From HRBIN23 sp046294495 (lineage in GTDB: Bacteria; Chloroflexota; Dehalococcoidia; Lucifugimonadales; HRBIN23): 46,844 nt of DNA. A program made the translations under genes and the position numbers. Below are positions 15,664 through 22,136 of the stretch, piece after piece (the first letter of the stretch is position 1; each line of letters begins with the position of its first letter). Under the pieces are notes generated by a model. The model had not been told where the DNA came from, did no database searches, and was given only the letters and a program-made list of their open reading frames with translations. The DNA is taken from NCBI GenBank assembly GCA_046294495.1, contig JBKBKV010000009.1, positions 1 to 46,844 of the forward strand, in the 5' to 3' direction.

Positions 15664-17391
15664 ATGCGGTGGCGGAACATCGCCTTTTTGGCCCTGTTGG
15701 GGACGGCTCTGCTGCTCCTAGCATGCCGGCCGGCGGCTGCACCGACCCCCGTTCCTACCCCCACACCTCGGCCAGAAGCCCCCACACCAACGCCGATAGT
15801 GGCTCCGGCTGGTGTTACCCCCACTCCCATAGCGGCGCCCCCGGCCCAGACTATGCCGACGCCTGTTCCCCCAACACCCACACCCACACCAGCGCCCCGG
15901 CGGGGTGGCACTTTGCGCTTCATCCCCCACGCCAGCCTCGCCTCCATTGACCCCATGTGGACCACAGCGGCAGTAACAGGGAAAGACTTCGCCAACTTCG
16001 TTTACGAAGGCCTCTTCGCCTTGGACGCCTCTTTTACACCCCAGCCGTCTTTGTTGGAGGCATGGAGAGTAGAGCCTAATGGCCTCACCTGGACATTTAC
16101 CTTGCGCCCCAACCTTACCTTCCATAATGGCGACCCGGTGCGTCCCCAGGATGTAATTGAGTCCCTGAAACGCTGGTCAAGCCAAGACGCCTGGGGCCGG
16201 GAGATGTGGAACAACATCACACGCATAGATACGATTGACCAGCGGACTTTTGCCTTTGTCCTGAAAGAGCCTACAGGGGTCATACTGAACCAGTTGTCGG
16301 TGCCATCGGGCTATCGGCCCGTGGTGGTGCACGAAAAGATTTGGCAGGTGCCACCTAAGCAAGGGGCCCGCGAGGCCATCGGCACCGGCCCCTATCGCCT
16401 GGTCTCGTGGCGACCGGGAGATAAGTATGTTGTGGAGCGTTGGCCCGATTATAAGTCCCGCACCGAGCCACCCTCGGGGCTGGCTGGGGCACGCCCCAGT
16501 TATGTAGACCGGATAGAGGGTGTAGAGGTGCCGGACCACGCAACCCGCTTCGCCTCCCTGCACACGGGGCTGGTGCAGTTCCTAGACGATTTCTCTCACG
16601 ACCTGGCCCCCCAGGTGGAGCGCAACCCCAACTTGCGCCTCCACATTGTGGGCCCCGGCCCCAAACTGATCATCGCCATTAACCATTCCCGACCCCCCTT
16701 CAACGACTTGCGGGTGCGCCAGGCCCTACAACTGGCCTATCCTGTGGACAGGGCAATGCAAGCGGCGGTTGGAGATTCCCGCTTCTGGCGCCTGTGCCCC
16801 AGCGTCTTCGCTTGCGGCACCATCTGGGAGGAGCCCGGCAAGGCCGGCTCCGAGGGACACTACAATGTGCATGACCTGGCCCGGGCTAAAGAGTTAATGC
16901 GCGCCTCGGGCATGGAGGGCACAGTAGTGCGCCTGCTGAGTGCCCAAGATGTGCCTTCCATCGCCAACCCTTCCCTGGTTACCAAAGAGGTGCTGGAGCA
17001 GTTGGGCCTGCGAGTGGACCTACAGCCTATGGACTGGGCTGCCCTTACTGCCCGCCGCACCAATCCGGAGGTGTGGGAGGTGTGGCATACTGCTTGGATT
17101 ACCTGGCACTTTGTGCACCCCCTGGTGAGCCCCGCCCACGCCAAACTGGCCTGGTTCGCCCGCTATCCCGACACCACAGGGCGTGTAACCAGCGCCCGGG
17201 AGGCCATCCTGCGCGCTCTTACCCTCCAGGAGCAGTTGGATAAGACCCGCGACCTGGCCAGGGTCGTCTGGGAGGATGTGCCCTACATTATCCTGGGTGA
17301 AGCGTCTGGATTGCGCGCCACTCGGAAGGAGGTGCAGGGCTTCAAACCCACCATCTTCCTAACGCTATGGGATGTGTGGCTGGAGCGCTAG
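15664..17391 (+). CDS. ABC transporter solute-binding lipoprotein, family 5 (peptide/nickel type)
   Basis: A 575-residue extracytoplasmic binding protein anchored by lipid: signal segment ending in LLLLAC (Cys21), then a Pro-Thr-rich linker to about residue 78, then a family 5 fold (GGTLRFIPHASLASIDPMWT, WRVEPNGLTWTFTLRPNLTFHNGDPVRPQDVIESLKRW). Family members bind oligopeptides, dipeptides, nickel chelates or other compounds. No permease or ATPase gene is next to it, so it is an orphan component with its own promoter. The ligand cannot be read. Confidence 0.92.
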   Translation: MRWRNIAFLALLGTALLLLACRPAAAPTPVPTPTPRPEAPTPTPIVAPAGVTPTPIAAPPAQTMPTPVPPTPTPTPAPRRGGTLRFIPHASLASIDPMWTTAAVTGKDFANFVYEGLFALDASFTPQPSLLEAWRVEPNGLTWTFTLRPNLTFHNGDPVRPQDVIESLKRWSSQDAWGREMWNNITRIDTIDQRTFAFVLKEPTGVILNQLSVPSGYRPVVVHEKIWQVPPKQGAREAIGTGPYRLVSWRPGDKYVVERWPDYKSRTEPPSGLAGARPSYVDRIEGVEVPDHATRFASLHTGLVQFLDDFSHDLAPQVERNPNLRLHIVGPGPKLIIAINHSRPPFNDLRVRQALQLAYPVDRAMQAAVGDSRFWRLCPSVFACGTIWEEPGKAGSEGHYNVHDLARAKELMRASGMEGTVVRLLSAQDVPSIANPSLVTKEVLEQLGLRVDLQPMDWAALTARRTNPEVWEVWHTAWITWHFVHPLVSPAHAKLAWFARYPDTTGRVTSAREAILRALTLQEQLDKTRDLARVVWEDVPYIILGEASGLRATRKEVQGFKPTIFLTLWDVWLER

Positions 17392-17475
17392 CCCCTGAAC
17401 CTTTGCGTGCGCCGGCGCGCCAGCAAATCTGCTCCGCTGGCGGTAAGCCTCAAGGGTGCAGGTGAGCACAACCCC

Positions 17476-17504
17476 TTGACAACGCCTCTCCCTCTTGCTA
17501 TTGT
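17476..17504 (+). promoter_or_regulatory. lexA promoter
   Basis: TTGACA at 17476-17481 and TATTGT at 17499-17504 with a 17-base spacer. Initiation near 17511 places the SOS box at 17522-17533 inside the early transcribed region, suitable for blocking RNA polymerase. Confidence 0.8.
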
Positions 17505-17521
17505 TTCATTGCACCTTTATA

Positions 17522-17533
17522 GAACATATGTTC
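17522..17533. promoter_or_regulatory. LexA-binding SOS box
   Basis: GAACATATGTTC is a perfect 12-bp palindrome that fits the Gram-positive consensus GAACNNNNGTTC. It lies between the lexA promoter and the lexA start, so LexA should repress itself. I saw no second copy upstream of another gene in the window. Confidence 0.88.
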
Positions 17534-17558
17534 ATCCAGGGTGGGCAAAGGAGGCATC

Positions 17559-18194
17559 GTGCAGCGGCGACCCCTCTCCCCTCGCCAGCAGGGGATCCTC
17601 AACTTTATCAGGGAGTTTGTTCTGGAGCACGGCTACCCCCCCTCTATTCGGGACATTCAGAAAGGGTGTGGCCTCTCCTCTACATCGGTGGTGGAATACA
17701 ACCTGCACATCCTGCAGAGAGAGGGCTACCTGCGCCGCTCTCCAGAGGTGTCCCGGGGCATAGACCTTATCGGGGGTCCGGGGAGTAGGGCGGTGGTGCC
17801 TGTGCCTATTCTGGGGGCTATCGCCGCCGGTGAGCCTCTCCCCACCTTCCCCGAGGACTCTTGGCAGAGGGCTGAGATCCTGGAACTGCCTACCAGCCTT
17901 CTCTCTACCCGCAACCCCGTCTTCGCCTTGCGGGTGAAGGGGCAGTCCATGCTGGACGCCCTGATCAACGATGGGGATATCGTTCTGGTTCAACCCACTC
18001 CCCAGGTGGAGAACGGAGCTATGGCAGTGGTATGGCTGAAGGGGAAAGGGGAAACGACCCTGAAGCATTTTTACCGGGAGAAGGACACGGTGCGCTTACA
18101 GCCCGCCAACTCCCAAATGGCCCCCCTCTATGTGCACCCCAAAGAGGTGGAGGTGAAGGGGAGGGTGGTGGGCGTTCTGCGCTTTATGCGCTAG
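17559..18194 (+). CDS. lexA: SOS repressor LexA
   Basis: Represses DNA-damage genes and self-cleaves when RecA filaments form. Winged-helix DNA-binding domain at about 1-65 (LSPRQQGILNFIREF, GYPPSIRDIQ), cleavage bond Ala90-Gly91, catalytic Ser130 (KGQSMLDALINDGD) and Lys169 (ETTLKHFYRE). I chose GTG 17559 because AAAGGAGG ends four bases before it; the open frame upstream to 17541 has none. The result is 211 residues, normal for the family. It is a monocistronic gene meeting thiI tail to tail with a 4-base overlap. Confidence 0.97.
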   Translation: MQRRPLSPRQQGILNFIREFVLEHGYPPSIRDIQKGCGLSSTSVVEYNLHILQREGYLRRSPEVSRGIDLIGGPGSRAVVPVPILGAIAAGEPLPTFPEDSWQRAEILELPTSLLSTRNPVFALRVKGQSMLDALINDGDIVLVQPTPQVENGAMAVVWLKGKGETTLKHFYREKDTVRLQPANSQMAPLYVHPKEVEVKGRVVGVLRFMR

Positions 18195-19375
18195 TGCGCA
18201 GTGGCCCCCTCAGGCCAGAGGAACTCTTTTCGCTCCGCCGCCTGCACACCCTCCCCCACCAGGGCGTCCACATCCAGGCCCGCTTCCAGGCGTTGCGCCT
18301 CCTCCAAAGACACCTGCGTGCGGGGGTGCTTTGGCACAAACAGGCTACAGCAGTCCTGGTCAGGGACGATAGAAACCGGATAGGTGCCCAACTGCTTGGC
18401 CTGGGCGATAATCTCCTGCTTGTCCATCCCCACCAGAGGACGCAGAACTGGCAGATGGCTGGCAGCCCCTATGGTGGCCATGTTGGTTAGGGTCTGGGAT
18501 GACACCTGCCCCAGGCTCTCCCCGGTTACCAGCGCCCCCGCTTTATGCTCCGCGCCCAGCCCTTCGGCGATGCGGAACATAAAGCGCCGATATAGCACCA
18601 CCCGATAGGCTGGGGGCACTTGCAAGATAATGCGCTTCTGTATCTCCGCGAAGGGCACCAGATAGAGAATACTCTCCCCTTGCCAACGGGTGAGCAGGCG
18701 AACAATGTCCTGGGCCTTCTCCTTTGAGGTGGCCCCTACCAGGGGGAAACTGTGGAAGTGGACAAAGACCACACGACACCCCCGGCGCATAGCCCGCCAG
18801 GCGGCCACAGGGGAGTCGATACCTCCAGATAGTAGGGAGACCACCGTCCCGCTCACCCCCACGGGAAGGCCACCCGCCAGGCGCTCCTCTCCTATGGAGA
18901 CGAAGGCCTGGCGAGGGAGCACCGTTACCACCACCTCCACCTCGTAGTGCTCCAGGTCTACCTTTGCCCCGCTCTTCTCCTTTACCAGCGCCCCCACCTG
19001 GCGCTCTATCTCTGGGGAGAGGACAGGGAAGGTCTTGTCCTGGCGCTTGGCGCTTACCCGGAAAGATGTGAAGGGGCGCTGGGTAGCCAAAAGCCCCGCC
19101 GCCTCCAGGATAGCATCCATAGAGGGTGGAACCCGATACGCCCGCGACAGCAGCTCCAGCCCAAACACATACGCCGCCCGCTGGCGAAGCACCTCCCAGT
19201 CCGCTTCGTCAGAGATGGGAACGACAGCGGTCAATGGCGTAAGGGGATAGACGCGAAGTCCCGTGCCCAGCAATGCCCAGCGCAGGTTCTCCAGGGCGCG
19301 GCGCACAAAGAGGGGCTGGTTCATCCCTTTCAAGAAAATCTCATGGAAGAGGCGAACTAGGCCAACCTGCTCCAC
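18191..19375 (-). CDS. thiI: tRNA 4-thiouridine synthase ThiI (no rhodanese domain)
   Basis: Adenylates U8 of tRNA and inserts sulfur; also donates sulfur for the thiamine thiazole in some bacteria. The 394-residue protein has the ferredoxin-like/THUMP region (about 50-165) and the PP-loop ATPase motif SGGIDSP at 183-189, with the catalytic-type cysteine in DQDCCSLFVPKHP near 345. The C-terminal rhodanese domain of the E. coli protein is missing, as in Bacillus-type ThiI. The start is GTG 19375, five bases after the crotonase stop. Confidence 0.95.
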   Translation of the reverse strand: MEQVGLVRLFHEIFLKGMNQPLFVRRALENLRWALLGTGLRVYPLTPLTAVVPISDEADWEVLRQRAAYVFGLELLSRAYRVPPSMDAILEAAGLLATQRPFTSFRVSAKRQDKTFPVLSPEIERQVGALVKEKSGAKVDLEHYEVEVVVTVLPRQAFVSIGEERLAGGLPVGVSGTVVSLLSGGIDSPVAAWRAMRRGCRVVFVHFHSFPLVGATSKEKAQDIVRLLTRWQGESILYLVPFAEIQKRIILQVPPAYRVVLYRRFMFRIAEGLGAEHKAGALVTGESLGQVSSQTLTNMATIGAASHLPVLRPLVGMDKQEIIAQAKQLGTYPVSIVPDQDCCSLFVPKHPRTQVSLEEAQRLEAGLDVDALVGEGVQAAERKEFLWPEGATAH

Positions 19376-19380
19376 GCCTT

Positions 19381-20166
19381 TTACTTCCCTTGGAACTGGG
19401 CCTTGCGCTTCTCTAGGAAGGCCCGCCGCCCCTCATGGTAGTCCTGGGAGTCAAACACCAAGAAGGGCATGGCCTCCTCCTCTGGTGTGAGGTGCAGGGC
19501 GGGGTCGGCGATAACCTTGCGCAGGACACGCTTGTTGTAGCGGTGGGAGAGGGGCCCCAGGGCGGCCACCTCCTGGGCCAGGCGATATGTATAAGCCTCC
19601 ACCTCGGCCAGGGGAAGGACCTGGTGGAGGAGGCCTATGCGCAGGGCCTCCTGGGCGTCCAGGAGACGGGCGGTGAGCAGTATATACTTGGCGCCCGCCG
19701 GCCCCACGCAGTCCACCAGACGACGCATCTCCTTGTAGCCGATAGTGATGCCCAGGCGCGCCGCCGTAATGCCCATGCGAACATTCTCGGCCCCAATGCG
19801 GATGTCTGTAGCGGTGGTCAGTTCGCACCCACCGCCTACACAGTAGCCCTTGATGAGGGATATGGTGGGCTTAGAGAGGTCTTCAACAAGGTCCATGGCC
19901 CCTTCAGAGGCGCGGGCGTAGAGGCGGGCCTTATCGGCGTTATTGCGGTAGAGGTCAAAGTCTTTTATGTCTGCCCCTGCCGAGAAGGCCTCATCGCCTG
20001 CCCCCGTGAACACCACCACCCGCACCTGGGGATTGTGCTCCAGGTCTATCATCAAGCGTTGCAGTTCCAGCCACATATGGTAGTTCATGGCGTTGCGTTG
20101 GTCGGGCCGGTTGAATGTAACGGTGGCGACGCCATCGGCCACATTCAGCAGGATATCCTGGCTCAC
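19381..20166 (-). CDS. Enoyl-CoA hydratase/isomerase (crotonase) family protein, both hydratase glutamates absent
   Basis: A 261-residue crotonase-fold protein. The oxyanion-hole segments are FSAGADIKDF and KGYCVGGGCEL. Aligning with rat hydratase, Glu144 corresponds to Ala (MGITAARLGITIG) and Glu164 to Tyr or a neighbour (AKYILLTARLL), so water addition is unlikely; isomerase, dehalogenase, thioesterase or lyase chemistry is possible. I start at GTG 20166, where AAAGGAGCGGGTT provides a ribosome-binding site; the open frame extends to 20223 without one. thiI follows after five bases. Confidence 0.87.
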   Translation of the reverse strand: MSQDILLNVADGVATVTFNRPDQRNAMNYHMWLELQRLMIDLEHNPQVRVVVFTGAGDEAFSAGADIKDFDLYRNNADKARLYARASEGAMDLVEDLSKPTISLIKGYCVGGGCELTTATDIRIGAENVRMGITAARLGITIGYKEMRRLVDCVGPAGAKYILLTARLLDAQEALRIGLLHQVLPLAEVEAYTYRLAQEVAALGPLSHRYNKRVLRKVIADPALHLTPEEEAMPFLVFDSQDYHEGRRAFLEKRKAQFQGK

Positions 20167-20276
20167 AACCCGCTCCTTTATGGGTTCTCCTAGCCCAGTA
20201 TACCCCAATGGGTTGCCACGCATTCCACTCCCTGGGAGGTGCTTTCCCCAAAAGCCCCAAACGGGCTAAGATAGAG

Positions 20277-21002
20277 ATGATGCTGAATAAACGCTTCTCG
20301 GGCCTTCGCGCCGTCTTCTTTGACCTATACAACACCCTAGCCCGCTTCTGGCCACCACGGGAGCAGGTGCAGGCGCAAGGCGCCGCTAGCGTGGGCCTGC
20401 AGGTGGTGCCCGAGGGCATCGCCAAAGGCTATGTCCAAGCCGACGCTTTTCTTGCCCGGGAGAACGCCCGCTGGCCCCTGCGCCTGCGCCCCCCCGAAGA
20501 GGTGGACAGGTTTTGGGCCGAGTATGAGCGGCGCATCCTGGAGGGGGCCGGTGTGCAGGTGGACGCCGAGACGGCCCTGCGCGTCTGGCAGGCGGTGCGC
20601 TCCCTCCCCTACGACCTGGCCCTCTTCCCCGATGTGCTTCCGGGCCTGCGCCTACTGAAAGAGCGGGGACTGGGCATTGGCGTTCTGTCCAACATCAATC
20701 GGGATGGCCCCACCCTGCTAGCGAGTCTAAACCTCGCCCCCGTTGTGGACTTTATAGTTACTTCACGGGAAGTGGGGGCCGAGAAGCCCCATCCCCCTAT
20801 CTTTCTAGAGGCCTTGCGCCGTGCTGGGGTAAGGGCGAACGAGGCTCTCCATGTGGGGGACCAGGTGGAATCGGATGTGGAAGGGGCACGTCGGGTGGGC
20901 ATCCTCCCGGTGCTGATGGACCGCTATGGACACCTGGTGCCGCCTGAGGGTGTGTGGGTGGTGCGCTCAGTGCCAGAGGTGGCGGAGTTGGTGGAGGGGT
21001 GA
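20277..21002 (+). CDS. HAD-superfamily hydrolase
   Basis: A 241-residue haloacid-dehalogenase-type phosphatase. Motif I is DLYNT (nucleophile Asp16, Tyr instead of the acid/base Asp at 18), motif II is VLSNI near 140, motif III lysine is in GAEKPHPPIF near 168 and motif IV is HVGDQVESDVEGA near 190. Replacement of the second motif I aspartate is seen in dehalogenases and in some phosphatases, so the reaction is open. The ATG 20277 is followed directly by another ATG; the ribosome-binding site (AAGATAGAG) is weak. It is a single gene. Confidence 0.88.
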   Translation: MMLNKRFSGLRAVFFDLYNTLARFWPPREQVQAQGAASVGLQVVPEGIAKGYVQADAFLARENARWPLRLRPPEEVDRFWAEYERRILEGAGVQVDAETALRVWQAVRSLPYDLALFPDVLPGLRLLKERGLGIGVLSNINRDGPTLLASLNLAPVVDFIVTSREVGAEKPHPPIFLEALRRAGVRANEALHVGDQVESDVEGARRVGILPVLMDRYGHLVPPEGVWVVRSVPEVAELVEG

Positions 21003-21119
21003 GCATTCCACGCACCTTCAAGAGGCAGGCTACGTGCTTCTTTCACCCTCTTTGCCCGAGGAAGAAGGTCTACTAGGCCCCCCTCCTAATGCCCTATGCA
21101 ATAACCTGGGCCTGCCCCC

Positions 21120-21153
21120 TTGACAGCCCAACCCTACCCCATTACCCTATAAA
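21120..21153 (+). promoter_or_regulatory. Promoter of tRNA-Gly
   Basis: TTGACA at 21120-21125. With a 17-base spacer the -10 is TACCCT (21143-21148), a weak match; the better TATAAA at 21148-21153 is 22 bases away. Either would start transcription just upstream of the tRNA. Confidence 0.5.
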
Positions 21154-21162
21154 ACAGAGCGA

Positions 21163-21237
21163 GCGGGCGTAACTCAGCGGCAGAGTGTCTGCTTCCCAGG
21201 CAGAAAGTCGGGGGTTCAAATCCCCTCGCCCGCTCCA
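21163..21237 (+). tRNA. tRNA-Gly (anticodon CCC)
   Basis: A complete 75-base cloverleaf including an encoded 3' CCA. The acceptor stem pairs GCGGGCG with CGCCCGC, discriminator T; the anticodon arm is TCTGC-TTCCCAG-GCAGA, giving CCC and reading GGG; the T arm is GGGGGTTCAAATCCCC. Confidence 0.95.
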
Positions 21238-21276
21238 CAGATACACTCTGCTATTCCCTTCGCCTACGGGGCCTTC

Positions 21277-21861
21277 CTACTTCCCAGTAACAACAGGGTT
21301 GCGGCTCAGCACCCCCAGGGCCTCAAATAGGGCTCTTACGACCCGAGACTCCACCGCACCCCTTGTCCACCCACCCTCACGCAAGGCCTCTAGCGTGGAG
21401 GCGCTCAAGACCGCCAAAGAAGCCTCTCCGTGAAGGATAACATAAGCCTCCGCAAGGCCAAGCACCTGGGCCTCTAGAGGAGGGGCACCAGTGTATGACT
21501 CGGGCACATACCCCCGGCCGTCCAGGCGGTTGTGGTGGTGCGCTAAGATGGCGGCCACCACTGGATTGGGAGCGCACGCCATGGCTTGGCTGACATGGGC
21601 AACCAGGACATGGCGCACCGGCTCCCATGTAATGGCCCCCCTGAAGGCCTCCTGGGGCAAACGCCCCACTTCTTTGGACCCAAGCAGACGGGCAGCCCCT
21701 AACAGGGCCACTTCCTGCCCCGGTGGCAAGCCCAGGGCACCAGCCATGGCGGCTACCAAGGCCACCAACCTGGCGCCGTAGTCGGGCGGGCCCTGGGCTG
21801 TTCCAACCGTTTCTTTTGCGTGGCCTTGGGGAGGTTGGGGTGCGGACCCACTAGTTTGCAA
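21277..21861 (-). CDS. Degenerate HD-GYP-like protein
   Basis: About 194 residues from a proposed TTG start at 21861 (GGGGAGG lies six bases upstream; a GTG further up at the end of the peptide gene is the alternative). It aligns with the HD-GYP phosphodiesterase fold: an early helix GARLVALVAAMAGALGL, then AARLLGSKEVGRLP where LLHDIGK is expected, then HHHNRLDGRGYVPE for HHExxDGxGYP and LEAQVLGLAEAYVIL for the later Asp-containing helix. The HD metal ligands and the late Asp are missing, so c-di-GMP hydrolysis is unlikely; a sensor or scaffold role is inferred. It follows the 36-codon gene by 23 bases. Confidence 0.7.
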   Translation of the reverse strand: MQTSGSAPQPPQGHAKETVGTAQGPPDYGARLVALVAAMAGALGLPPGQEVALLGAARLLGSKEVGRLPQEAFRGAITWEPVRHVLVAHVSQAMACAPNPVVAAILAHHHNRLDGRGYVPESYTGAPPLEAQVLGLAEAYVILHGEASLAVLSASTLEALREGGWTRGAVESRVVRALFEALGVLSRNPVVTGK

Positions 21862-21884
21862 CCCATACCTCCCCTTAGCCACCC

Positions 21885-21995
21885 TTACGGCAATCCCCAG
21901 TTGTCTGCCAGGGCGACCGCTACATTGGCCAGGGTGAGGAGCAAGGCCACACCAACAATGAGAGCCCGGACCAGCACCAGACGAGCACGCCTCAT
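21885..21995 (-). CDS. 36-residue pre-peptide-like protein with secretion signal
   Basis: An ORF too short for usual gene callers, with a strong ribosome-binding site (AGGAGGTGATGGCC, eight bases between GGAGG and ATG). The product has a basic start (MRRARLVLVR), a hydrophobic stretch (ALIVGVALLLTLANVAV) and ends ALA-DNWGLP. ALA at 28-30 is a good signal-peptidase I site, which would release the hexapeptide DNWGLP. This size and layout resembles Phr/PapR-type pheromone precursors of Firmicutes; alternatively it is just a one-pass micro-membrane protein. It lies between the TPR/BTAD regulator (upstream) and the HD-GYP-like gene. Confidence 0.6.
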   Translation of the reverse strand: MRRARLVLVRALIVGVALLLTLANVAVALADNWGLP

Positions 21996-22040
21996 GGCCA
22001 TCACCTCCTGTTGGTTTGTAAATAGTGTGGAGGAACGATG

Positions 22041-22056
22041 GTAACGAGGCGGTTAC
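22041..22056. promoter_or_regulatory. Inverted repeat GTAAC-N6-GTTAC, possible operator for the peptide gene
   Basis: The repeat lies 46 bases upstream of the peptide gene start and just upstream of a TATTTA that could be a -10. Two more GTTAC copies, eight bases apart, are at 22136-22148 at the end of the regulator gene. A binding site for the neighbouring regulator is possible but unproven; BTAD regulators usually bind direct repeats. Confidence 0.4.
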
Positions 22057-22136
22057 ATATCTGCGCGGTGAGGGGGCGAGGTAGTAGGGGAAGCCTACGC
22101 TAGCGCTAAAGGCTGTGGAGCACAATCCAGATACAG

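Noticed and set aside
21003..21119. Terminator between the HAD gene and tRNA-Gly
   Set aside because: I found no stable hairpin followed by a T-tract in this interval.
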